NCBI RefSeq assembly: GCF_946478885.1
Contig: NZ_CAMLDX010000055.1
Coordinates: forward strand, 1 to 22,911
Direction of reading: 5' to 3'
Length of the DNA stretch: 22,911 nucleotides
Source of the DNA: an uncultured Bacillus sp.
GTDB taxonomy: Bacteria; Bacillota; Bacilli; Bacillales_B; DSM-18226
Positions 8,923 through 16,447 of the stretch are shown here, in pieces. The position numbers and the translations under genes are program-made. How positions within the stretch are numbered: the stretch's first letter is position 1; each line of letters starts with the position of its first letter. Below the pieces are notes generated by a model, which did no database searches, had not been told where the DNA came from, and worked only from the letters and a program-made list of their open reading frames with translations.

Positions 8923-8951
8923 TCATATTCTCAAAGTTCATTTGTTATAAC

Positions 8952-8967
8952 TGATGACTGTTCATCA
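8952..8967. repeat. Perfect inverted repeat upstream of ldh
   Basis: TGATGA and TCATCA are separated by CTGT in the 89-base gap between DUF92 and ldh, about 48-63 bases before the ldh start. It may be a regulator site or a short mRNA hairpin; no T-run follows it. It does not match the Rex consensus. Confidence 0.4.
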
Positions 8968-8993
8968 TGTATGAATCCCATTTACTCGCATTA

Positions 8994-9770
8994 CTACTTT
9001 AGTAATATTCCCAGTAACAGGGACGATAATCCAGAAAGAAAATTAACGGTATCATTATTTAAAAAGGAAACCCCTTTAATTAAAGTGGTTTTTTGTCCGC
9101 AGTGTCGCTTTTTTTCCGTTTTCATGCCGCATTTCCGGCATTCATAACCTGCCTGAACAAAGGCTCCTAGCAACGTGTCAACCAAATTTCCAGTAAAACC
9201 AAGAATAAGAATAAAGAGGAATTGCTCTACACTTAAGCTGAATAGATAATATGCCGTAAATGCAATAAGAGAAGAACCAAGCACAGCAGCAACGGATCCT
9301 AGGAAACTAACAGCTCCAGAGGTTCCCCGATCCACCCGTTTAAAGGTCTTGATATAAAAAGGCTGCTTTCGGCTCATAGAACCCACTTCAGAGGCCCATG
9401 TATCCGAATTCGCGGCTGCATTACAAATACAAAAACCAATGAGCCAACGTGAGTCCCCAGTGGAATAATACAAGGCGCTGGCAATCGCAGCAAGACTACC
9501 GTTTGCGGCAACCTGCTGCCAATCACGGCGCGATCCTTTAACCAACATTTCCTCTGCTTTTCGTTTATTGGCACTTTTTATTTTCGACCAAAAGCTCGAA
9601 CTTACAAAAAAAAGAGCTAAAATAAATAACCCCTTTAATCCCAGTCCCAAAACGGTTAAAAACCCGACAACAAAAGCGGCTACAGCTCCTGAAGCCGTCA
9701 ACAGCCTAGCAGAGTACCCTAGAACCACCATTACAGCGATGAGCAGATAAATGAGGAGAGAACCGCTCAT
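8994..9770 (-). CDS. DUF92 family integral membrane protein
   Basis: A 258-residue protein with about six hydrophobic segments, belonging to the DUF92/TMEM19 family. Diagnostic blocks are ANSDTWASEVGSMS, the VDRGTSGAVSFLGS loop, GFTGNLVDTLLGA, the cysteine cluster YECRKCGMKTEKKRHCG and the final NNDTVNFLSG. In plants the family includes VTE6, a phytyl-phosphate kinase that uses CTP, so a prenyl-phosphate kinase activity is possible; the bacterial members are not characterised. Its ATG overlaps the yqgN stop by four bases (ATGA), which implies translational coupling; a GGGAG lies inside the yqgN end. Confidence 0.88.
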   Translation of the reverse strand: MSGSLLIYLLIAVMVVLGYSARLLTASGAVAAFVVGFLTVLGLGLKGLFILALFFVSSSFWSKIKSANKRKAEEMLVKGSRRDWQQVAANGSLAAIASALYYSTGDSRWLIGFCICNAAANSDTWASEVGSMSRKQPFYIKTFKRVDRGTSGAVSFLGSVAAVLGSSLIAFTAYYLFSLSVEQFLFILILGFTGNLVDTLLGAFVQAGYECRKCGMKTEKKRHCGQKTTLIKGVSFLNNDTVNFLSGLSSLLLGILLK

Positions 9771-10333
9771 GAAAGGGCATAGCTCCCTTCATTTGTGATA
9801 ATTTCTGTAACCGGAAGATCATGTCCTTCTACAGGGACAGATTTCACCATTTGTTCTGAAAAGGCAAGTGAAAGCGTACTACCTTGATAATCTTCCAGAA
9901 ATCGATCATAGTAGCCGCCCCCTACTCCTAAGCGAAAGCCCTTTTTTGTAAAGGCGAGACCAGGGACAATTAGGAGATCAATCTCCTCCTTCGCAACGGA
10001 TACCGTCTTTCCAACTATCGGCTCAAGCAACCCGAAATAAACGGATTCCAATTGGTCAAAACGCTGCAGCAATCGAAAATCCATCCGTTTCTCCTGAACA
10101 AGACATTTCGGAACCACTACCCGCTTTCCTTCTGCCCATGCCATACGAATAATCTGATAAGTATCCACCTCAGGAGGAATGGATATGGTAATCCCAATTG
10201 TGGATGCCGACTGCCACAACGGATTTTTATATAATCTTTGGGCAATTGTATAGGAATAATGTTCATATAATGGCTTTGATATTTGCTTTAATTTTTCTTT
10301 TATTTCTTTTCGCAAAAGAACCTTTTCATTCAT
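9767..10333 (-). CDS. yqgN: 5-formyltetrahydrofolate cyclo-ligase (YqgN)
   Basis: A 188-residue enzyme that converts 5-formyltetrahydrofolate to 5,10-methenyltetrahydrofolate with ATP, returning it to the folate pool. The signature GFRLGVGGGYYDRFL near the C-terminus forms the folate and ATP site, and LLIVPGLAFTKKG precedes it. The N-terminal LLRKEIKEKLK helix is typical. The frame is open to an upstream ATG at 10384, but ATG at 10333 is preferred: AGGGGAAC lies about seven bases before it and the length matches the family. Its end overlaps the DUF92 start by four bases. The rpmG terminator separates it from rpmG. Confidence 0.9.
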   Translation of the reverse strand: MNEKVLLRKEIKEKLKQISKPLYEHYSYTIAQRLYKNPLWQSASTIGITISIPPEVDTYQIIRMAWAEGKRVVVPKCLVQEKRMDFRLLQRFDQLESVYFGLLEPIVGKTVSVAKEEIDLLIVPGLAFTKKGFRLGVGGGYYDRFLEDYQGSTLSLAFSEQMVKSVPVEGHDLPVTEIITNEGSYALS

Positions 10334-10411
10334 TTTGTTCCCCTGCCTTCCTATGTACCATGTATTTTTACCTATATGATTCATTTAATGATGAAAGGGT
10401 TTTTATGCAAC

Positions 10412-10440
10412 AAAAAAGCAGCAGAAAATTTCCGCCGCTT
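10412..10440 (-). terminator. Terminator of rpmG
   Basis: On the minus strand AGCGGCGGAA pairs with TTCTGCTGCT (two G-T pairs), followed directly by TTTTT. It begins within the rpmG stop codon. Confidence 0.8.
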
Positions 10441-10588
10441 ATTTTGTTTCACGATGTAAAGTTGCACGTTTTTCTCTTGGACAATATTTCTTAAATTCAA
10501 GACGATCTGGATTATTCCGTTTATTCTTTTTAGAAATATAGTTACGGTCTCCGCACTCAGTGCAAGCTAACGTAATATTCACACGCAT
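10439..10588 (-). CDS. rpmG: Ribosomal protein bL33
   Basis: A 49-residue large-subunit protein beginning [20 protein letters not shown] and ending ATLHRETK, the standard bL33 pattern. It has a CxxC at residues 9-12 and a third cysteine in KKYCPRE, but the fourth expected zinc ligand is replaced, so zinc binding would be incomplete. The start at 10588 is set by GGAGGG seven bases upstream and by the conserved MRVNI; the frame's longer extension to 10627 is not needed. It is a single-gene unit with its own terminator, as for rpmGA near yqgN in B. subtilis. Confidence 0.96.
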   Translation of the reverse strand: MRVNITLACTECGDRNYISKKNKRNNPDRLEFKKYCPREKRATLHRETK

Positions 10589-10638
10589 GTTATTCCCTCC
10601 AAACCATGTAAAGAAAAGTTCGTTCATACGACTTTTCT

Positions 10639-10647
10639 ATAGTACCA
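10639..10647 (-). promoter_or_regulatory. Possible extended -10 promoter of rpmG
   Basis: On the minus strand TGGTACTAT, an extended -10 (TGnTACTAT), lies about 50 bases upstream of the rpmG ATG in an AT-rich context. No good -35 box is found at the right distance. Confidence 0.35.
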
Positions 10648-10776
10648 TTTTTTAATCGAGAATGCTAGTAATGTTTTAAAAAAACTGCTTGAAATAGCAT
10701 TTTAATCCCCCGCCCTGTATACTAATGAGATAAATGCCGTACAATTCTCTTCCGTTTTTCATATAGTCTGTCGTAA

Positions 10777-10867
10777 AATCCGAATGTCTTAGACTGCCAC
10801 TTGTCAGCAGCTGTTTTGTTTTCTTTAAGTCGATTTAATCCGTTTTATGTCTTAGTCACTGTCCACT
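10777..10867. repeat. Imperfect direct repeat upstream of the yqzD-like gene
   Basis: AATCCG-n-ATGTCTTAG-n-ACTG-n-CCACT occurs at about 10777-10804 and again at 10837-10867, 60 bases apart. It lies in the 309-base spacer between rpmG and the plus-strand gene, which otherwise holds only their promoters. It could be a pair of regulator sites. Confidence 0.4.
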
Positions 10868-10893
10868 GTTATGTCGAACTCTGACAGGAACCA

Positions 10894-10902
10894 TGCTACA
10901 AT
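10894..10902 (+). promoter_or_regulatory. Extended -10 promoter of the yqzD-like gene
   Basis: TGCTACAAT is a near-perfect extended -10 element (TGnTATAAT). The -35 position 17 bases upstream reads TCGAAC, a weak match, as is common with extended -10 promoters. Transcription would start about 28 bases before the ATG. Confidence 0.55.
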
Positions 10903-10936
10903 GAAGAAGTTCAGTGTAACAAATGAGGTGACAAAA

Positions 10937-11299
10937 ATGGAAATGATATTGATTATTCTAATGCTCTTTGGAATCATCCTCTGGATATGCTCTTTTTTTC
11001 TGCATGATCCTTATAAGATGTTACAGGAAGACATCGACCAGCTCTTCATGCAACAGCTCGAAGAGATATACCTGATTAAAAAGAAACTGAAAGTACTGGA
11101 GGAGGAACTTCTCGTCAATGATATGAATGAATCACCTTCCTTCTATCAGTCGGAAAAATTTGCAGTCCATGATATTATCAAAAATCAGGTACTGGCATTA
11201 GCCCAGCAAGGAATTCCGCTTCAACAAATAGCCGAACAATCGTCGTTGCCCGCTTATGAGGTACAGGCTATTCTCGGAGAATTTACTAATAAAGAGTAG
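10937..11299 (+). CDS. Membrane-anchored YqzD-like protein
   Basis: A 120-residue protein with an N-terminal membrane helix (about 2-20, EMILIILMLFGIILWICSFF), a charged coiled-coil-like middle (about 28-60, rich in E, Q and K) and a C-terminal helix-turn-helix-like end (IIKNQVLALAQQGIPLQQIAEQ, then SSLPAYEVQAILGEF). That end resembles the SwrB/DUF6115-type tail seen in several Bacillus anchored proteins. ATG at 10937 is chosen over the frame's earlier ATG because GAGGTG lies seven bases before it and the -10 box would otherwise fall inside the gene. The location next to pst/phoU matches yqzD in B. subtilis. The function is unknown. Confidence 0.6.
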   Translation: MEMILIILMLFGIILWICSFFLHDPYKMLQEDIDQLFMQQLEEIYLIKKKLKVLEEELLVNDMNESPSFYQSEKFAVHDIIKNQVLALAQQGIPLQQIAEQSSLPAYEVQAILGEFTNKE

Positions 11300-11379
11300 C
11301 ATAACTAAGTTAATCATCGTAAACACATAGCAGAACCGTGGACAAGATACCTTAGTTCTTTCCGGTTCATATAAGAAGC

Positions 11380-11485
11380 GGGCTATCCCATAAAGTGTCA
11401 AGCATCCACAATTAACCTATATCTAATGAAGATTTAAATAGATAGAGGATTATGGTGCCTGATACCTTTGCTTATAGGATGGCCC
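11380..11485. repeat. 106-bp imperfect palindrome, MITE-like or large terminator
   Basis: The ends GGGCTATCCCATAA (11380-11393) and TTATAGGATGGCCC (11472-11485) pair over 14 positions with one mismatch and one G-T pair. Pairing continues inward imperfectly (CCTATATCTA with TAGATAGAGG) to a short AT-rich centre near 11425-11439. GGTGCCTGATACC, a motif common in Bacillaceae intergenic repeats, lies in the right arm. TTTT follows at 11487-11490, so it also serves as a terminator for the plus-strand gene and, facing it, phoU. Confidence 0.55.
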
Positions 11486-11504
11486 CTTTTATAACAGAGC
11501 GATG

Positions 11505-12164
11505 CTATTCATTTAATTCGTAATGTCTGCCCTTTACTAAATAAAAAATATATTCAGCGATATTCGTAATGTGGTCTGCCGTCCGCTCTAAAAAGCGGCA
11601 GATAAACAGCATCTGCATCACCTGAGGCAAATTCTCTGGATGTTGCTTATTCAGTTCAAACAGTTCAGCAATCGTTTCACCATATAAGGCATCTACCTGA
11701 TCATCCATATCCGCTACCTTCTTCGCCAATCTCAAATCTTCATTTATATAGGCCGTTAATACATCCCAAAGCATTTCGCCTGATATTTGATACATCCTGT
11801 TCAGCTTGGAAATTGTTTCTAGATGTGGTTCCTGCCCGATACGGATCGTTGATTTCGCAATATTCACCGCGAAATCCGCAATCCGTTCAACGTCGGTAGA
11901 AATCTTAATCGCCATCAATATTCTCCGCAAGTCAACGGCAACAGGCTGCTGTTTGGCAATCAATATCGTCGCAAAATCATTTAATTCCTCATACATTATA
12001 TCCGCCTTTGCATCCCCGTCCATGACTCTTAAAGCGAGATCGGCATCATGATTTTCCAATGCCTCGATCGACTGTCCAAGTGCATCATAGGCAAATTTCA
12101 CAAGACCTACTAATTTCTCTTGTAGTTGTTTTAATTCTTCTTCAAATGTTTCGCGCACTGTCAT
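11505..12164 (-). CDS. phoU: Phosphate signalling protein PhoU
   Basis: A 219-residue cytosolic protein made of two three-helix PhoU repeats. Metal-binding E/DxxxD motifs are visible in ADIMYEELND, STDVERIADFAVNIAK and, in the second repeat, FLERTADHITNIAEYIFYLVKG. PhoU links the state of the Pst transporter to the phosphate-sensing kinase and limits phosphate uptake. It is the last gene of the pst operon, 58 bases after pstB. ATG at 12164 follows AAAGGAGAT by eight bases; the GTG at 12182 lies upstream of that site and is not used. B. subtilis itself has no phoU here, but related genera do. Confidence 0.94.
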   Translation of the reverse strand: MTVRETFEEELKQLQEKLVGLVKFAYDALGQSIEALENHDADLALRVMDGDAKADIMYEELNDFATILIAKQQPVAVDLRRILMAIKISTDVERIADFAVNIAKSTIRIGQEPHLETISKLNRMYQISGEMLWDVLTAYINEDLRLAKKVADMDDQVDALYGETIAELFELNKQHPENLPQVMQMLFICRFLERTADHITNIAEYIFYLVKGRHYELNE

Positions 12165-12222
12165 TGTTGTATCTCCTTTCACGTTGGACTATCTCCTCCC
12201 TGTTTATCTTTCTTATCTACTT

Positions 12223-13062
12223 TTATCCAAAACGTCCGGTAATATAGTCCTCTGTTCGTTTGTCCGATGGTGTGGAGAAAATCTTATTCGTTTCAGCAAA
12301 CTCTACTACTTCCCCGTTTAAGAAAAAAGCGGTTTGATCGGAAATACGGGCAGCCTGCTGCATATTATGTGTAACGATAATAATGCTAAAATCCTTCTTT
12401 AATTCTTGAACAAGCTCTTCTACTTTTAATGTAGATATCGGATCAAGGGCAGAAGTTGGTTCATCCATTAGAATGACATCCGGCTCAATAGCAAGGCAGC
12501 GGGCAATGCAAAGGCGCTGCTGCTGTCCTCCGGAAAGACCAAACGCATTTTCCTTCAAACGATCCTTCACCTCATCCCAAATGGCTGCACCTCTTAGGCT
12601 TTTTTCCACGATTTCATCAAGAATCCTCTTATTACGGATCCCATGGATCTTTGGACCGTACGCAACATTTTCATAAATGGACTTGGGAAACGGATTTGGC
12701 TTTTGAAATACCATTCCGACATGTGTCCGTAAATCCTCTACTTTATAAGACCTATCGAGAATATTTCTCCCTCTATACAAAATATCTCCAGAGGTTCGAA
12801 CGATTGGAATTAATTCAACCATTCTGTTTAACGTTTTTATATAGGTAGACTTTCCACAACCGGAAGGACCAATAATAGCTGTAACCTCATTTTCGAGTAT
12901 TTGCATATTGATATTTTTTAAAGCGTGATCTTCCCCGTACCAAAGGTTCAATTCTTTTGTATCAAATACAACCTTTTTATTTAGCGTTTGATTTTTTCTC
13001 TCTGTAGCTTCATTTCCAGCAACCGTTAGGTTTACCTGTTCATTTTGTGTCAAAATTGCCAT
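12223..13062 (-). CDS. pstB: Phosphate ABC transporter, ATP-binding protein PstB
   Basis: A 279-residue ATPase that drives high-affinity phosphate import through PstCA. Walker A GPSGCGKS is at 65-72, the Q-loop at Q120, the ABC signature LSGGQQQR at 176-183, and Walker [13 protein letters not shown] at 196-207, followed by the switch histidine in VTHNMQQ. The first 33 residues are an extra polar extension before the conserved [18 protein letters not shown] precedes the ATG. Only one pstB is present, whereas B. subtilis carries two (pstBA and pstBB). Confidence 0.97.
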   Translation of the reverse strand: MAILTQNEQVNLTVAGNEATERKNQTLNKKVVFDTKELNLWYGEDHALKNINMQILENEVTAIIGPSGCGKSTYIKTLNRMVELIPIVRTSGDILYRGRNILDRSYKVEDLRTHVGMVFQKPNPFPKSIYENVAYGPKIHGIRNKRILDEIVEKSLRGAAIWDEVKDRLKENAFGLSGGQQQRLCIARCLAIEPDVILMDEPTSALDPISTLKVEELVQELKKDFSIIIVTHNMQQAARISDQTAFFLNGEVVEFAETNKIFSTPSDKRTEDYITGRFG

Positions 13063-13084
13063 TTGAATACCCCTCCATTATCCA

Positions 13085-13969
13085 TTAAAATCTTCTTTGA
13101 AATTTATTTCGAATCAGAATGGCTACCGAGTTCATAAAAAATAATAATACTAAGAGAACAATAATCGTCGCAGAAGCCAAACCTGCATATTCAGCTACTA
13201 ATGCTGAATCAATTGTCCAATAATAGATCTGTAGCGGCAATACGGTAAATTTATCAAAAATACCCTCCGGAATTGGCATTAATAACGCTGGAATACCCAA
13301 TACAGTCAATGGAGCCGTTTCCCCAATGGCACGTGATAGAGCCAAAATCACACCAGTCAAAATACCGGGAAGTGCCGCAGGTAATACAACTTTTTTGATT
13401 GTCTGCCATTTCGTCGCTCCCATTCCATAAGACGCCTCACGCAAATACGATGGTACAGCACGTATCGCTTCCTGCGAAGAAACAACGACTACCGGCAGGA
13501 CCAGCAGTGCCATGGTCAACCCTCCGGCTAAAACGATATTACCAAGACCAAACAAACGGATAAAGACAGTCAACCCCAAAAGTCCAAATACAATAGAAGG
13601 AACACTTGCCAAATTGGAAATATTCGTTTGGATAAATGCCTGAAGCTTTCCTTTTTTCGCGTATTCCTCCAAATAGATTGCAGTTCCGACTCCTAAAATC
13701 AGGGTTAAAGGGGCAATGACGACCATCAGCCAGAAGGAACCGGCAATGGCTCCCAATATCCCTGCCCTTTCCGGATCAGTGGACAGGCGATTTGTCAGAA
13801 AATCAACGTCAAGCCAAGCAATCCCGTCGGAAAACACACGGTATATCAATACAACTAATACAACAAGCCCAATCAGTGTTGATAAAAAGAAAAGCGCCTT
13901 TGCCGCATTATTTAAGGCTATTCGTGAGCTCATTTTCTTTTCTAGCTGAGCATAATCGATATATTTCAT
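13085..13969 (-). CDS. pstA: Phosphate ABC transporter permease PstA
   Basis: A 294-residue inner-membrane permease subunit with about six membrane helices. The cytoplasmic EAA loop that docks PstB reads EAIRAVPSYLREASYGMGA, followed by KVVLPAALPGI. GAIAGSFWLMVVIAPLTLILG and GETAPLTVLG are typical PstA blocks. It starts two bases after the pstC stop, with AGGGAGGAA inside the end of pstC, so the two permease subunits are translated together. Confidence 0.97.
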   Translation of the reverse strand: MKYIDYAQLEKKMSSRIALNNAAKALFFLSTLIGLVVLVVLIYRVFSDGIAWLDVDFLTNRLSTDPERAGILGAIAGSFWLMVVIAPLTLILGVGTAIYLEEYAKKGKLQAFIQTNISNLASVPSIVFGLLGLTVFIRLFGLGNIVLAGGLTMALLVLPVVVVSSQEAIRAVPSYLREASYGMGATKWQTIKKVVLPAALPGILTGVILALSRAIGETAPLTVLGIPALLMPIPEGIFDKFTVLPLQIYYWTIDSALVAEYAGLASATIIVLLVLLFFMNSVAILIRNKFQRRF

Positions 13970-13971
13970 GA

Positions 13972-14931
13972 TTAATATTCCTCCCTGAACTTACGAGAGA
14001 CAAATTGTGCAATGAGGTTCATAATCAAGGTAAAGACAAACAACGTCATCGCAACAGCATACAAGCTAAAATACAGGGTGGAACCTGCCGGCGCATCTCC
14101 GCCGGTGACTTCTACGATATATGCTGTCATCGTCTGCATCGATTGGGTAAGATCAAATGTGAAATTTTTGGAGCTTCCGCTTGCAATGGTTACAATCATT
14201 GTTTCGCCAATAGCACGTGAAATCCCTAAAACAAAGGAGGCGATAATTCCTGAAGTAGCTGCAGGAATCACGACCTTCCGTGTAACCTCTAGTTTTGTCG
14301 ATCCCAAGGCCAGGGCTCCTTCTCTCATGGCATTCGGTACGGAACTCATGGCATCCTCAGAAAGGGAGGCGACCATCGGAATAATCATAATTCCCATGAC
14401 TAATCCAGGGCTGAGAATATTTGTTGGTTCCAATCCAGGAATAAAGGATCTTAGTAAGGGCGTTACAAAGGTAAGGGCAAAAAAGCCATATACAATGGTC
14501 GGAATACCGGCAAGCAACTCCAAAATCGGTTTTAAAATTCTCCTTACTCTATCAGAGGCATACTCACTTAAATAAATGGCTGTCATGAGACCAATCGGAA
14601 TCGCCACAATCATCGCAATGACTGTTGAAATGAACGTACCATTTATAAGAGGAAGAATTCCGAATTTTGCATGATCACCTAATGGTTTTAAGACCGTTCC
14701 GGTGAAAAACTCTACGAATGAGATATCTTTAAAGAATTCGATCGTTTCCATTAATAAAGTAAGGACAATTCCCAATGTAGTTAATACAGATACAATGGCA
14801 ATGAATAAGAGCACCTTTGGCATTATATTCTCTGTGATAGTACCAATAGATATTGATTTTTTATTTTTTGCAATTAATTCTCTTACATTCATACTTCCAA
14901 TCATTTCATCACTGTTTGTTGATTTCCCCAA
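13972..14931 (-). CDS. pstC: Phosphate ABC transporter permease PstC
   Basis: A 319-residue permease subunit with about six membrane helices and a polar 40-residue N-terminal extension. Its EAA loop reads DAMSSVPNAMREGALALGS, followed by KVVIPAATSGIIASF and SRAIGETMIVTIASG. The start is TTG at 14931: GAAAGGAGTC lies about eight bases upstream, and the next in-frame ATGs lack a good ribosome site. A weak TTG start together with the hairpin upstream would keep permease synthesis below that of pstS. Confidence 0.95.
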   Translation of the reverse strand: MGKSTNSDEMIGSMNVRELIAKNKKSISIGTITENIMPKVLLFIAIVSVLTTLGIVLTLLMETIEFFKDISFVEFFTGTVLKPLGDHAKFGILPLINGTFISTVIAMIVAIPIGLMTAIYLSEYASDRVRRILKPILELLAGIPTIVYGFFALTFVTPLLRSFIPGLEPTNILSPGLVMGIMIIPMVASLSEDAMSSVPNAMREGALALGSTKLEVTRKVVIPAATSGIIASFVLGISRAIGETMIVTIASGSSKNFTFDLTQSMQTMTAYIVEVTGGDAPAGSTLYFSLYAVAMTLFVFTLIMNLIAQFVSRKFREEY

Positions 14932-14969
14932 AATGATAGACTCCTTTCATCCAAAGAACACACACACAA

Positions 14970-14998
14970 GAAGATGAGAAAATTCTTTTCTCATCTTC
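14970..14998. promoter_or_regulatory. Perfect 13-bp stem-loop between pstS and pstC
   Basis: GAAGATGAGAAAA pairs exactly with TTTTCTCATCTTC across a TTC loop, 27 bases after the pstS stop on the minus strand. No T-run follows, so it is more likely a 3'-end stabiliser or processing boundary for pstS mRNA than a full terminator. Such hairpins commonly raise binding-protein levels over permease levels in ABC operons. Confidence 0.7.
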
Positions 14999-15025
14999 CT
15001 GCATTTCATGAACATTATTACTCAA

Positions 15026-16006
15026 TTATTTTTTTAAGCCATTTAATGTATCAAGAGATGCCTGAACTTCTTCGTCTGTTAATGGAGCGAACCCAGTTTC
15101 TTTCGCTACATTCTGCGCATTTTCCATTGTATAAATCGCATAATCTAATACTTGTGGTTTTCCTTTTGCCATACCTTCATTGAGGTAAGTAAACACCGGG
15201 CGGGTAAATGCGGAATATGCATAATCCTCACCTTCACCGATTGTTTCTAAAGTGGGTTCAACTGCACCGTTGCCAAAGTCAATTTTCACGGCCTGTAGTT
15301 TGTCTTTATTACTTTCATAGTAGCCGTAACCAAAGAAGGCAATGGCGTTTTTGTCTTCAGACACAAGATTGACCAAAGTAGAATATTCCTGCTGCAAATT
15401 AACATCCTCTCTTAAATCCTGTTCTTCAAGAATTTTTTCCCAGAAGAATTCATACGTTCCATGGTTTTCGTTCGGACCCAGTACTTTGATAGGTTCGTTA
15501 GGGAATGAAGGATCTACATCTGACCAATTTTTCTTTTCCCCACTAGCAAGGAAGATTTCTTTTACTTGATCAGCAGTAAGTTCTTTGGCCCAGTCATTAT
15601 CTTTATTGATAACAAAGGTTAGACCGTCAAGTGCCACTTTTAATTCTTGAACCTTAATATCTAATTTATCTGCTTCTGTTTGTTCCTCAGATTTAATTTC
15701 ACGGGAAGCATCATTGAAATCTGTTCCATCTTCAACTAAGAACTTCTTAAATCCTGCAGAGGTTCCTGAGCGTCCAACCTCAACCGATACATTTTCATTT
15801 TCAGTCATATAGTTTTCAGCCATTTTGGCCATAAATGGAAATACTGTACCAGAACCATCTACGACTACGCTGCCCTCTAATTCAGCAGTTTTTTCTCCGT
15901 TATTTTCATTCCCTTTAGTATCTTCATCTGTACCGCCACAGGCTGCAGCGATTAGCAGGAAGGCTGCTAGGATGAGGAGTAGGCTTAGTCTTTTGAAACT
16001 TTTCAT
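15026..16006 (-). CDS. pstS: Phosphate-binding lipoprotein PstS
   Basis: A 326-residue extracellular lipoprotein that captures phosphate for PstCAB. The signal peptide ends in IAAAC, lipidated at C23, followed by an acidic linker (residues 24-44). Phosphate-binding segments include DGSGTVFPF, GRSGTSAGFKKF and DASREIKSEE; ALDGLTFVINKDNDWAKELT and GPNENHGTYEFFWE are further PstS-family blocks. It is the first gene of the operon and follows a PhoP-box promoter. An AAGGAAA and a more distant AGGGGG precede the ATG. Confidence 0.96.
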   Translation of the reverse strand: MKSFKRLSLLLILAAFLLIAAACGGTDEDTKGNENNGEKTAELEGSVVVDGSGTVFPFMAKMAENYMTENENVSVEVGRSGTSAGFKKFLVEDGTDFNDASREIKSEEQTEADKLDIKVQELKVALDGLTFVINKDNDWAKELTADQVKEIFLASGEKKNWSDVDPSFPNEPIKVLGPNENHGTYEFFWEKILEEQDLREDVNLQQEYSTLVNLVSEDKNAIAFFGYGYYESNKDKLQAVKIDFGNGAVEPTLETIGEGEDYAYSAFTRPVFTYLNEGMAKGKPQVLDYAIYTMENAQNVAKETGFAPLTDEEVQASLDTLNGLKK

Positions 16007-16045
16007 TTTCCTTAATTCCCCCTAAAAGTTAATTACTTGTCTCAC

Positions 16046-16125
16046 AATATAGATTAAAGGTCATCTGTTAACGATGTTTTAATAGAATGTAAAGCTTTTG
16101 TAAACGAGAATGAATAATGTGTAAA
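16046..16125 (-). promoter_or_regulatory. PhoP-box promoter of the pst operon
   Basis: On the minus strand TTTACA (16104-16099), TTTACA (16093-16088), TTAAAA (16082-16077) and TTAACA (16071-16066) repeat every 11 bases, and a further TTTACA lies 21 bases upstream (16125-16120). This is the known TT(A/T/C)ACA array bound by PhoP dimers in Bacillus. A -10 box TATATT (16051-16046) follows the last repeat by 14 bases, with no separate good -35, as usual for activated Pho promoters. Induction by phosphate starvation is expected. Confidence 0.88.
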
Positions 16126-16140
16126 TTTGTCGAAATGCCT

Positions 16141-16326
16141 GTAATAAAGTGAAACTTCCATCAGTGGGGGTTTTCCGACGCACAAGACATGCTAGTGCAG
16201 GCGTTGCCACAAGAAGTGGCGCCCTTAGTCTGTGATTCCTTATTACGGGCTTTTACTTGCAGTTGATCCCCTACACTTCGTAAACTCAGAATCCTAAGGT
16301 GGGGGCCTTACTGCCAGTTAGTGTAG
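16141..16326. other. Structured non-coding segment upstream of the Pho promoter
   Basis: This GC-richer stretch has no supportable gene but clear pairing: CCTACACT (16269-16276) with AGTGTAGG (16319-16326), enclosing a CCTAAGG/CCTTA hairpin with a GGGGG loop; GGCG-GCCAC with GTGGC-GCC around 16200-16223; and GCAC/GTGC around 16180-16197. On the minus strand it ends CCCCCACTGATGG followed by AAGTTTCAC near 16141-16171. Such a multi-helix piece with a C-rich end and TTCAC recalls the right end and guide RNA of IS200/IS605 TnpB elements, but no tnpB is present. Only the pairing is directly seen. Confidence 0.35.
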
Positions 16327-16404
16327 GATAAATTAAAGATTTTGGAGAAAATCTAATCGGCTTGTTTTTCAACTTTACTTCTAGCTTTCCTTTTATTTTG
16401 CACT

Positions 16405-16438
16405 AAAAAATCCTGCCCATACGATAGGCAGGATTTTT
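16405..16438. terminator. Terminator following the pbpA remnant
   Basis: AAAAAATCCTGCC (16405-16417) pairs with GGCAGGATTTTT (16427-16438) across a 9-base loop. On the minus strand it lies ten bases after the remnant's stop codon and ends in a T-run. It is probably the original terminator of the pbpA locus. Confidence 0.85.
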
Positions 16439-16447
16439 AACATTCCA

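Noticed and set aside
8952..8967. Rex operator for ldh
   Set aside because: The inverted repeat does not resemble the TTGTGAA-type Rex consensus.
14012..14575. Open frame of 187 codons on the plus strand
   Set aside because: It lies entirely antisense to pstC, has no ribosome site, and its translation has no protein-like features. The pstC frame explains the sequence.
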